Assembly: GCA_002366725.1 (NCBI GenBank)
Contig: DFBT01000016.1
Coordinates: 45,909-52,645 of the forward strand
Length of the DNA stretch: 6,737 nt
Source of the DNA: Caldifarciminota bacterium UBA3073
GTDB lineage: Bacteria > Hydrothermota > UBA3073
Reading direction: 5' to 3'
Part shown: positions 1 through 5,385 of the stretch, in pieces
Position numbering within the stretch: the first letter of the stretch is position 1
Layout: every line of letters starts with the position of its first letter
The notes under the pieces: generated by a model
Databases searched by the model: none
Seen by the model: only the letters and a program-made list of their open reading frames with translations
What the model was told of the DNA's origin: nothing
Made by a program: the position numbers and the translations under genes

Positions 1-1
1 G

Positions 2-178
2 TTAATAGAGGCATATGAATCTATGAGAGACACCCTCAGGGGAGTGGAGTATAGGCTCTCAGTGGAAAAGAAGAAAAGTGCCAGTAGTACGATCTCTATC
101 AGCGTGCGCTCCAAAACGCCAGAATGGGTGGTAAAGGAACTGATGGAGGGAAAACATCAGGATAAGAAAAAACCTTAG
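2..178 (+). CDS. C-terminal end of an unidentified protein (5' end outside window)
   Basis: An open frame enters from the left edge and ends at TAG after 58 codons. The visible part is charged and polar: an early SMRDTLRGVEYRLSVEKKK stretch, a Ser-rich segment (SASSTISISVRS), then TPEWVVKELMEGKH and a Lys-rich end. I do not recognise the family. The alternation of charged and hydrophobic residues and the Lys-rich tail look like a real protein end rather than a chance frame. An internal ATG at position 23 could start a roughly 50-residue protein, but no ribosome-binding site precedes it, so a gene truncated by the window edge is more likely. It is followed by a new promoter, so it is probably not in the same transcription unit as the next gene. 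Confidence 0.6.
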   Translation, partial: LIEAYESMRDTLRGVEYRLSVEKKKSASSTISISVRSKTPEWVVKELMEGKHQDKKKP

Positions 179-215
179 TATAAAACGCTCTTTGAGAACT
201 TTTCCAAAAAAGTTG

Positions 216-244
216 TTGACTTTTGGTGGAATTGGTTGTATAAT
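216..244 (+). promoter_or_regulatory. sigma70-type promoter for the 565-aa gene
   Basis: TTGACT (216-221) and a perfect TATAAT (239-244) are separated by exactly 17 bases. Transcription would start near 251. This is the best promoter match in the window. It lies 150 bases upstream of the start codon at 394, leaving a long leader. Confidence 0.8.
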
Positions 245-323
245 ATATAAAGGACGAAGGCAGGGATTGATAGAATGTATATCAAGAATTTATTTATACA
301 TACCGCTGGATTGGTAAGACATC

Positions 324-343
324 CCTGCCTGTGATAGGTAGGC
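324..343. repeat. degenerate copy of the CCTGCCT...GGCAGG palindromic repeat
   Basis: CCTGCCTGTGATAGGTAGGC matches 17 of 20 positions of the palindrome at 5284-5303 inside the mobile element. All three differences are transitions, and two of them weaken the right half of the element. It may be an old dispersed-repeat insertion that now forms part of the leader. Confidence 0.5.
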
Positions 344-357
344 GAACTTGAGTCCGA

Positions 358-373
358 CTATAACATGTTATAG
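358..373. promoter_or_regulatory. 16-bp perfect palindrome upstream of the ribosome-binding site
   Basis: CTATAACATGTTATAG is self-complementary over all 16 bases. It sits between the leader structures and the ribosome-binding site at about 381-388. It could be an operator for a dimeric repressor, or a small RNA hairpin with a CATG loop. No regulator gene is visible nearby. Confidence 0.45.
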
Positions 374-393
374 AAATTAGAGAAGGGGGAAGG

Positions 394-2091
394 ATGATTC
401 CCAAAAACATAAAAAGAGAGCATATCATCAAGGCAACAGAGGAAGCTAAAAGAGTTGGGGTTCCCAAAGGTAGAAGTTCAAAGAAGTTTCTCTTGGAATA
501 TAATTGCGAACATTATCCTCCGAAATATATCATTTCATTGGCTAATAAGTATGCCAACACCAGGGAGTTGCTCCCCTCAGAATTCGGCGGAGGTAAGGAA
601 ACAAATGATTTTCTTAGAGCTTTAGGCTTCAATATTATCGTAGAGGTTTCAACACTAAAGAAAACCATCCCCAAATCTCCCAAGAAACATAAGGAGATGA
701 ACTTATCAAGGATTCATCATGATGAAAGATGTCCAAAATGCAAGGAAACCATCAGGAAACTTTTGGAGAAAATTTATGGCAAAGTTGAACAGAATTATAA
801 ATTTGAAGTAGAGACACATCCAGAAGATTTTATAGGCACTCCTTATTATGACAAATTAAAAAAGATTTATGAGACTCTCCAAAATCACAGAGGCTATAAA
901 GACTTTGTCCGTTCCAAAAAGTTAGATAATGTTGATTACTTTGTCCCTGAACCGGGTTTTATCGTAGAATTTGATGAATCCCAGCATTTCACAGAGCTAA
1001 GAAGGATAGCACTGAGGCATTATCCAGATAATTTTCAACTAGGATTTGATAAAGAAAAATGGATAAAGATATGCAAGGAGACTGATGCAAAAGATAATGT
1101 TCCGCTCTATAGAGATGAGCAACGCGCTTGGTATGATACTTTGAGAGACTTTCTGCCAGAATTCAAAGGTTTAGAGCCTACAATAAGACTTTATTCTAAG
1201 GAGACACAATGGTGTAGTTTAGATCCAAAAAATCCAAGGGATATAGTAAAATTCAGAGAGATTATCGAAAACAGACAACGAAAATTGAGCAGTTGGGTTG
1301 CAACAGTCATTCTCCAATCGAATGGAAGATATTCCAATGAGGAACGGCTTAATATTTTATCTCAAATCGTGGACTTAGTTGCAAAGAAAACAGTTGGCAA
1401 TGGTGTGATTTTATTTCCAGGTGGGTGGTTTAGTGCTGGTAAAGAAGAAACGAGAAGCCTTTATAAATGGGTAGAGGAGAATGTAAAGAATATCCTGAAT
1501 ATTAATGAGAGAAATATTGTTGTTTGCATAGGAATAGATGGCAGGATTGATCAGTATCCAAGGGATCAGATTGGAATTGCAGTCAGTAAAAAGGGTATTG
1601 AAGCCATTGGGCGGAAGTTCCAGCAAGCACCTCAAGAAAAGGGGCATGTTGAACTTGCAAAAGATCATTTATCCAAAGAGGATGGTAAATCTCGTGTTTT
1701 TGAGTTAAACGGGAGGAAACATTTTCTTTGTGCTTGCTACGACAGTTTTGGGATAAGAAAAAAGGGAATATCTAATTTTGGAATAGATATTATCTTGGAC
1801 CTTGTTCATAGTTTTTATAAGCCCGGAAAAGGACCCTCAGGAGTTTTCTATTTTGCTAGGGATGGTTTTGCTGGCGCGTCAAAACATTGGGCTTGTCCTG
1901 TATTTGGTGCAGTAGTCTTTTTTGATCGTGATCCTAAAAATTGGTCATCAGGAGTTTATTGGAATCAAGGTGATAAGGATATTAAAAAATGGCGATATGC
2001 AGATAACCCTATCAAACCGAAAGTTACATTTGAACTAAATATTGAAGAAGGTGTCGCCTCGGTTAAAATTTATAATCTTGAGATGATGTAA
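394..2091 (+). CDS. composite protein: restriction-type N-terminal head, nuclease-like core, nitrilase-like C-terminal domain
   Basis: 565 aa; the ATG is preceded by a GAAGGGGG ribosome-binding site. No signal peptide or membrane segment, so probably cytoplasmic. Residues 8-80 carry YPPKYIISLANKYA, a PSEFGGG stretch, and ETNDFLRALGF. From memory this pattern resembles the head placed before McrA-like HNH and other modification-dependent restriction enzymes. Residues 108-116 hold HHDERCPKC, a Cys pair that may bind metal. Residues 178-199 (D181, then E192-F-D194-E-S-Q-H198) resemble the Vsr/DUF559 branch of PD-(D/E)XK nucleases, followed by YRDEQRAWYDTLRDFLP (239-255). Residues 300-510 follow the nitrilase order: beta strand VATVILQ, ILFPGGWF (339-346), AKDHL with K423, and CACYD with C448. 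The Glu expected after FP is Gly343. Inference: a DNA-targeting defence effector whose C-terminal domain may sense or bind rather than hydrolyse. It has its own promoter and leader. Confidence 0.7.
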   Translation: MIPKNIKREHIIKATEEAKRVGVPKGRSSKKFLLEYNCEHYPPKYIISLANKYANTRELLPSEFGGGKETNDFLRALGFNIIVEVSTLKKTIPKSPKKHKEMNLSRIHHDERCPKCKETIRKLLEKIYGKVEQNYKFEVETHPEDFIGTPYYDKLKKIYETLQNHRGYKDFVRSKKLDNVDYFVPEPGFIVEFDESQHFTELRRIALRHYPDNFQLGFDKEKWIKICKETDAKDNVPLYRDEQRAWYDTLRDFLPEFKGLEPTIRLYSKETQWCSLDPKNPRDIVKFREIIENRQRKLSSWVATVILQSNGRYSNEERLNILSQIVDLVAKKTVGNGVILFPGGWFSAGKEETRSLYKWVEENVKNILNINERNIVVCIGIDGRIDQYPRDQIGIAVSKKGIEAIGRKFQQAPQEKGHVELAKDHLSKEDGKSRVFELNGRKHFLCACYDSFGIRKKGISNFGIDIILDLVHSFYKPGKGPSGVFYFARDGFAGASKHWACPVFGAVVFFDRDPKNWSSGVYWNQGDKDIKKWRYADNPIKPKVTFELNIEEGVASVKIYNLEMM

Positions 2092-2268
2092 AAATGCTAC
2101 AGGCATCCCAACAGCAGATAATACATATTAAACGCAATTTGGCAACGGAGAATTACTCCATTCGCAACTTTTACATCCCTTTTCGATAACCTTATGTAGA
2201 GTTCAGGTATAGCTCAATAGCACGGATAAAAGGAGGATCAATTTATAAGGTAAAAAAAGGAGGGTGAG

Positions 2269-2784
2269 ATGGAAGCATTAGTATTCGTAATAGGCATATT
2301 GTGGTTTATTCTTTGCTTTATAGTAGCTGATGCATGGAGAAGTAAAGGATTAAATTACGGGGCGGGGTTTTGGTGCAGTTTTTTCTTCTCTCCGATTGTT
2401 GGTATCTTATTGGGAATTCTTTATCCCACTAAAATTGTAGAAGTGCAAAGCCAGTCCAAAGATAAAGAATCTTTAGCAGAGGAATCTCAATACGAACTTT
2501 CTCCGTGGAAGAAGAAACTAAACGAACTTTGGAAGAAGAAACTAAAAGAATCAGAATTTGTCGACATAAAATTACTAAGTTGTTCTGTATTTTCCAACGT
2601 AGGTGTTAAGATTCTGAAAGAGCGTGGTTTTTCTGAGGAAGAAGCTAAAGGGGTAATAAAATCTCTCCCTCTGACGCTTATGAGAAATGTGCCGAAAGAG
2701 AAAGTGAGAGAAATTTGTGAGAAACTGGAAGAAGGATTTGAGATCGATGTCGTAGTTCCCACTCGGGCAAAAGCAAATAGTTAA
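2269..2784 (+). CDS. small membrane protein with an L7/L12-like C-terminal domain
   Basis: 171 aa; the ATG follows AGGAGG by five bases (a strong site). Two hydrophobic segments, residues about 4-20 and 32-52, flank ADAWRSKGLNYGAGFWC and would form a hairpin in the membrane. A charged linker (55-98) follows. Residues about 112-163 contain GVKILKERGFSEEEAKGVIK, then LPLTLMRNVPKEKVREICE and KLEEGFEIDVV. This matches the C-terminal domain of ribosomal protein L7/L12 (pattern: PxxLxxxVxKExxxxIxxxLE, then Phe/Ala-x-V). L7/L12 itself is soluble, so this is the domain reused on a membrane anchor; its partner is unknown. The linker carries a tandem duplication (2493-2546). The 177 bases upstream hold no convincing promoter or terminator, so it may be transcribed with the preceding gene. 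Confidence 0.7.
   Translation: MEALVFVIGILWFILCFIVADAWRSKGLNYGAGFWCSFFFSPIVGILLGILYPTKIVEVQSQSKDKESLAEESQYELSPWKKKLNELWKKKLKESEFVDIKLLSCSVFSNVGVKILKERGFSEEEAKGVIKSLPLTLMRNVPKEKVREICEKLEEGFEIDVVVPTRAKANS
2493..2546 (+). repeat. in-frame tandem duplication in the linker of the membrane protein
   Basis: CGAACTTT then GGAAGAAGAAACTAAA occurs at 2493-2522 and again at 2523-2546. The first copy has six extra bases (CTCCGT) between the two blocks. It encodes ELSPWKKKLN followed by ELWKKKLK. Identity of the shared bases suggests recent slippage or duplication. Confidence 0.75.
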
Positions 2785-2817
2785 ATCTGCCCCTCTATTG
2801 CTTTGGGAAAGCAGATT
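2784..2817 (+). terminator. stem-loop right after the stop codon, weak terminator candidate
   Basis: AATCTGC (2784-2790) pairs with GCAGATT (2811-2817), and CCC (2791-2793) can continue the stem with GGG (2805-2807) past a three-base AAA bulge. The arm begins on the last base of the stop codon. No T-run follows, so it does not meet the rule for an intrinsic terminator and may instead protect the mRNA 3' end. Confidence 0.3.
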
Positions 2818-2915
2818 ATCATAGGCATACCGAGCAAAGCTCACACTGTTCAGTCAGCAACTCTCTTGAGTCTAGTGATAGATGAAATAATTTGATTTAT
2901 TCAAAGGAGATATGT

Positions 2916-3620
2916 ATGTTTTTTCATAAAAAAGATAGATATGACGTTGATTATGTTCTCAATAAAGTCAAAACAAGATACCCTGAAGAAAAAAGGGGTC
3001 GTTTTAGGAGTCGTGCCATGATTATATTAGCAATCCTGGGAATAATAGCCCTATTTTTGGGTCTTGATGATTTAGCTGTAAGCGGATATAATCGGGATAT
3101 AGTGGGGCTAGGATTGCATACGAAGCTATCAATGTCCCAGCAGAGGGCAGGAGTTCTGTTTATTTTGGTAGCTATTCCCATGATAATTGTAGGATTTTGG
3201 GGATATGCTCGAGCTTGGCGATATAGGGTAACGCTATCAAGAAAATGTCCTTCACAAGCCATGATTATATTAGCAATTTTGGGAATAGTATTCCTGTTTT
3301 CCGGTTTTGTTTCTTTTCAAGAAAGTTCTGCCAAGTGGGAGAAGTTCCAATTGTACATAGCAATAGGAGGGCCTTTAGGCAGTCCTGAAGTTCGGGATAC
3401 ACGGTTGTCAGCAGGGCGCTATCAGGCTATGGGTATTCTGCTCATTGTAATAAGTGTTCCCATGATAATTGTAGGATTTTGGGGATATGCTCAAGTACGT
3501 CGGTATAGGACAACGCTAATGCTATTTAAAAAATGTCCTTATTGTGCGGAGCTTATAAGAAGAGAGGCTAAAGTATGTCGATATTGTGGAAGGGAATTAG
3601 ATGTGGAAGAAACAGTTTGA
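2916..3620 (+). CDS. four-helix membrane protein with internal duplication and C-terminal zinc ribbon
   Basis: 234 aa from the ATG at 2916, which follows AAAGGAG by six bases. An in-frame TTG at 2892 would add eight residues, but its codons run through that ribosome-binding site, so 2916 is preferred. Residues 1-33 are charged and probably cytoplasmic. Hydrophobic helices lie at about 34-50, 78-96, 115-132 and 171-190. The two helix pairs are repeats: AMIILAILGI and PMIIVGFWGYA each occur twice, each pair followed by RYR-x-TL and KCP. The end is a zinc ribbon, CPYCAELIRREAKVCRYCG, with Cys at 207, 210, 221 and 224; such ribbons are common on small bacterial membrane proteins of unknown role. 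Only the second copy keeps a whole ribbon. Function unknown. The same frame stays open for 23 codons after the TGA stop. Confidence 0.75.
   Translation: MFFHKKDRYDVDYVLNKVKTRYPEEKRGRFRSRAMIILAILGIIALFLGLDDLAVSGYNRDIVGLGLHTKLSMSQQRAGVLFILVAIPMIIVGFWGYARAWRYRVTLSRKCPSQAMIILAILGIVFLFSGFVSFQESSAKWEKFQLYIAIGGPLGSPEVRDTRLSAGRYQAMGILLIVISVPMIIVGFWGYAQVRRYRTTLMLFKKCPYCAELIRREAKVCRYCGRELDVEETV
3015..3539 (+). repeat. intragenic duplication (two helix-pair units)
   Basis: GCCATGATTATATTAGCAAT begins at 3015 and again at 3258 (243 bases apart). TTCCCATGATAATTGTAGG begins at 3175 and again at 3457 (282 bases apart). The second unit is therefore 39 bases (13 codons) longer in its extracytoplasmic-type loop. 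Unit 1 ends in KCPSQ and unit 2 in KCPYC, so the join falls inside the zinc-ribbon codons. The near-identical DNA at the helix ends points to a fairly recent event or to gene conversion. Confidence 0.85.
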
Positions 3621-3764
3621 AGAGAAAAGCAACTTTCTTTGGAGGAGAAGCTAAAAGAAGGAAAGTGGTATCAGGGTATCAGTTCTAAATAACTCCTTAT
3701 GGACTATAGAGTTGCAAAGAAAGTCTCGCCATAACCCCTTGTATCTACAGGTGTTAGGCAGAAC

Positions 3765-3796
3765 TGACACCAAATACTACTGACACCAAATACTAC
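3765..3796 (+). repeat. two-copy 16-bp tandem repeat
   Basis: TGACACCAAATACTAC occurs twice back to back (3765-3780, 3781-3796). A third, degenerate partial copy, ACACCAAACACTA, starts at 3795. There are no spacers, so this is not a CRISPR. Confidence 0.9.
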
Positions 3797-3897
3797 ACCA
3801 AACACTAAACCCAGAATACATCCGCGAAGACTTCAAAAAGGTTAAAAAGGTTAAGAGCAACGAGACTCTATTAGAGATTCTTGGGTATTATTGGTAG
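3784..3897 (+). pseudogene. short coding-like remnant, unidentified
   Basis: A frame opens after the TGA at 3781 and runs 37 codons to TAG. From about codon 9 it reads like a genuine protein end: NPEYIREDFKKVKKVKSNE, then TLLEILGYYW. There is no start codon or ribosome-binding site, and the tandem repeat forms its upstream edge. I infer the surviving C-terminus of a lost gene. The family is not recognised. Confidence 0.35.
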
Positions 3898-3963
3898 AAG
3901 TAGAAGTATAGAATTAAACAATGGTCGGATTTACACTAAATGGTTAAAACCAAAGGAGAAGAA

Positions 3964-4818
3964 ATGGGTAATGACAAAGTTTTTGAATATTTGAGCAATA
4001 TCTGTCAAAATAAAAAAGATGTTGTTGATGAGTACCAAGCACTGTTTTTTAAGGGGATCGAACATTTTACCACCCAAGGTAAAAATATAAAATTGGACTT
4101 CCTTCTACTTTTTACCATTTCAATCTTTAATCAACGTGGCACACCCGGATTTTTAGGATCTCCAAGAGAAACAATTAAACTATCTGACCCAGATTATGGA
4201 ACAAAGGATAAAAAGAAAGAAAACAAATTATGGGGTAGAATTCCCAAATGGCTCAAGGGCATAAAAGAAGCCAGAACGATAGAGGATAAACTCATAGAGC
4301 AATTTGTGCAGAAGCTTAAAAATTGGTTCGAGGAGTTTAAAGATCCATCCAAGAAAAACAAGAAATACAAAGACTGTCTTAAAGGAGTGAACAAATTTAA
4401 GGAATTCATAAAAAGTATAAAGGAGGAAGAATTGCGTTCATTTGAGAGTTTTTGGTCTGCCTTATCGGAGAAGGAACTGGTCAAGAGAAAAGATGACGGA
4501 GAAATCGAAAGCCAAATAGATGGAATGGGAGAGAAAACCTTCGGCTTGTTTATCGAGCAGATAGGGTTTTATGCTAAAGGTAACGATAAGTTGAAGAAAT
4601 GGTTAGAAGAGTGTGAAGGATTTCCATTGTATGGGTTTAGCGAGAGATATATCAAGCGGTTTCTTAGAGACGTTTATGAATATTATGCAAATAGACTTTA
4701 CGAGGAGGAGAAGTTTAAAAATTTTCATTTGAATAGTCCTGTAAGCATCGATGTTCTGTGGAATGCATATAGAAAAGGGAATACCTTGGATAAGTATTTA
4801 GAGAAGGAGAACGGCTAA
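3964..4818 (+). CDS. charged, helical protein of unknown function with a possible helix-hairpin-helix
   Basis: 284 aa. The ATG at 3964 is chosen because AGGAG ends five bases before it; an in-frame ATG at 3940 would add eight residues that run through that site. The protein is rich in Lys and Glu, with no signal peptide and no clear membrane helix. Residues 40-66 (LDFLLLFTISIFNQRGTPGF) form a hydrophobic core segment, and 75-155 are strongly Lys-rich. Residues 185-202 read IDGMGEKTFGLFIEQIGF, close in form to the GxG-K-hydrophobic hairpin of helix-hairpin-helix DNA-binding proteins. Residues 258-269 read SPVSIDVLWNAY, reminiscent of the PVD-x-hV segment after the hairpin in HhH-GPD glycosylases. 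That link is weak and inferred. The gene ends in TAATG, overlapping the start of the next frame, so it was probably the upstream member of a translationally coupled pair. Confidence 0.65.
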   Translation: MGNDKVFEYLSNICQNKKDVVDEYQALFFKGIEHFTTQGKNIKLDFLLLFTISIFNQRGTPGFLGSPRETIKLSDPDYGTKDKKKENKLWGRIPKWLKGIKEARTIEDKLIEQFVQKLKNWFEEFKDPSKKNKKYKDCLKGVNKFKEFIKSIKEEELRSFESFWSALSEKELVKRKDDGEIESQIDGMGEKTFGLFIEQIGFYAKGNDKLKKWLEECEGFPLYGFSERYIKRFLRDVYEYYANRLYEEEKFKNFHLNSPVSIDVLWNAYRKGNTLDKYLEKENG

Positions 4819-4853
4819 TGCCAGATTTTGAGTTAATTCAGGATTTCTGTTAA
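4818..4853 (+). pseudogene. start of a translationally coupled gene, broken after 11 codons
   Basis: ATG overlaps the preceding stop codon (TAATG, 4816-4820), and AAGGAG lies eight bases upstream inside the preceding gene. The frame reads MPDFELIQDFC and then stops; more stops follow in this frame. The start signal is well formed, so I infer that a downstream partner gene once began here and its body was lost. A chance start is the alternative. Confidence 0.4.
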
Positions 4854-4883
4854 TAGATAGACATCTGCGGAATCTAAGCAGCT

Positions 4884-4895
4884 TTATATTAAACA
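4884..4895 (+). repeat. left 12-bp target-site duplication
   Basis: TTATATTAAACA directly abuts the left terminal repeat and is identical to 5418-5429 on the far side of the element. Confidence 0.85.
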
Positions 4896-5014
4896 TAGGG
4901 CTTCCCAAAACTCTAAGTCCTTATATAGCAAATACTTACAAAAGCCAAAAATAACGATTTCCTAAACCACTGTAAGTCCTTATATTGTAAGGCCTTGTAT
5001 TGTTGCCTTTTGTC

Positions 5015-5039
5015 AAAAATCCCGTATTTTGGGCTTTTT
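5015..5039 (+). terminator. terminator-like hairpin inside the mobile element
   Basis: AAAAA-T-CCC (5015-5023) pairs with GGG-C-TTTTT (5031-5039) around a 7-base loop with one mismatch, and ends in a T-run. The GC core is only three pairs, so termination would be weak. It could insulate the downstream gene from upstream transcription. Confidence 0.35.
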
Positions 5040-5155
5040 ATGGCATATTTTAAGGGCATTTTTGGTGGTTTAGGAAGAAGTGCCCTGGGAAAATCCTTCT
5101 TCTCTAATTTTGTAATATGTTGATCTACTCAAATTTAGAATTAGTAAGCGATTTA

Positions 5156-5385
5156 AGGCAAAAGCCTACAACCTACCAGCCCTCAAGGGTTAAATTACAT
5201 TTTCATAATGGCACAATACTGCAATCGATTGTTAGCCCCGCCACGGCGGGGCACTCCAATTTCTATCGTGAGCTAATGGAGTGCCTGCCTGCGGTAGGCA
5301 GGCAAAAGCTTGTCCCTACGGACTCCGTGAGCTTTTGCAGAAATGACAATGCTTTGCTTGGGTTGGCATCAGCTTTGCTTGCTGA
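5156..5385. repeat. consecutive palindromes forming the right half of the mobile element
   Basis: Eight palindromes or stem-loops lie nearly end to end: AGGC/GCCT (5156-5167), CCCT/AGGG (5180-5189), CAATCGATTG (5222-5231), GCCCCGCC/GGCGGGGC (5235-5252), GCACTCCA/TGGAGTGC (5251-5284), TGCCTGCCT/AGGCAGGCA (5282-5304), GCAAAAGCT/AGCTTTTGC (5302-5338) and TCAGC/GCTGA (5369-5385). Neighbouring stems share one to three bases. The GC-rich stems stand out against the AT-rich surroundings. Confidence 0.8.

Larger units (their letters stand above)
251..393 (+). promoter_or_regulatory. structured 5' leader with competing hairpins and a possible 19-codon leader ORF
   Basis: The leader is about 140 nt long. 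AGGCAGGGAT (258-267) is the exact reverse complement of ATCCCTGCCT (321-330), giving a 10-bp stem. It encloses a smaller stem, ATGTATA (275-281) with TATACAT (295-301). Part of the right arm, CCTGCCT (324-330), can instead pair with AGGTAGG (336-342) across a 5-nt loop, with one G-U pair. The two folds exclude each other. A short frame at 275-334 (MYIKNLFIHTAGLVRHPCL) runs through the loop and right arm, with a weak AGGG upstream. A 16-bp palindrome (358-373) and the gene's ribosome-binding site (GAAGGGGG, 381-388) follow. A cis-regulatory role is inferred. No U-tract terminator is present, so classical attenuation is not shown. Confidence 0.45.
3621..3963. other. gene-poor decayed stretch
   Basis: No intact gene fits here. 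It contains the in-frame continuation after the preceding TGA (3621-3689), a hairpin GGTGTTA (3750-3756) with TGACACC (3765-3771), a 16-bp tandem repeat (3765-3796) and a 37-codon coding-like remnant (3784-3897). I see no convincing promoter for the next gene. Confidence 0.6.

Noticed and set aside
275..334. Calling the 19-codon leader frame a gene
   Set aside because: The ribosome-binding site is weak and the amino acids show no regulatory codon run; kept only as part of the leader.
251..393. Retron or toxin-antitoxin RNA
   Set aside because: No reverse transcriptase and no toxin-like small gene beside it.
1411..1668. Minus-strand frames of 60-100 codons throughout the window
   Set aside because: They lie opposite well-supported + strand genes, lack ribosome-binding sites and give Ser/Phe/Leu-rich peptides typical of antisense frames.
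2866..2893. Promoter TTGAGT-16-TAATTT before the zinc-ribbon gene
   Set aside because: The -10 box is poor and transcription would start almost at the ribosome-binding site.
2892..2915. Upstream TTG start for the zinc-ribbon membrane protein
   Set aside because: Its codons cover the AAAGGAG that serves ATG 2916, so 2916 is the better start.
3765..3810. CRISPR-like repeats
   Set aside because: Two contiguous copies without spacers and no cas genes nearby.
3940..3963. Upstream ATG start for the 284-aa protein
   Set aside because: No ribosome-binding site before it, while AGGAG is ideally placed for ATG 3964.
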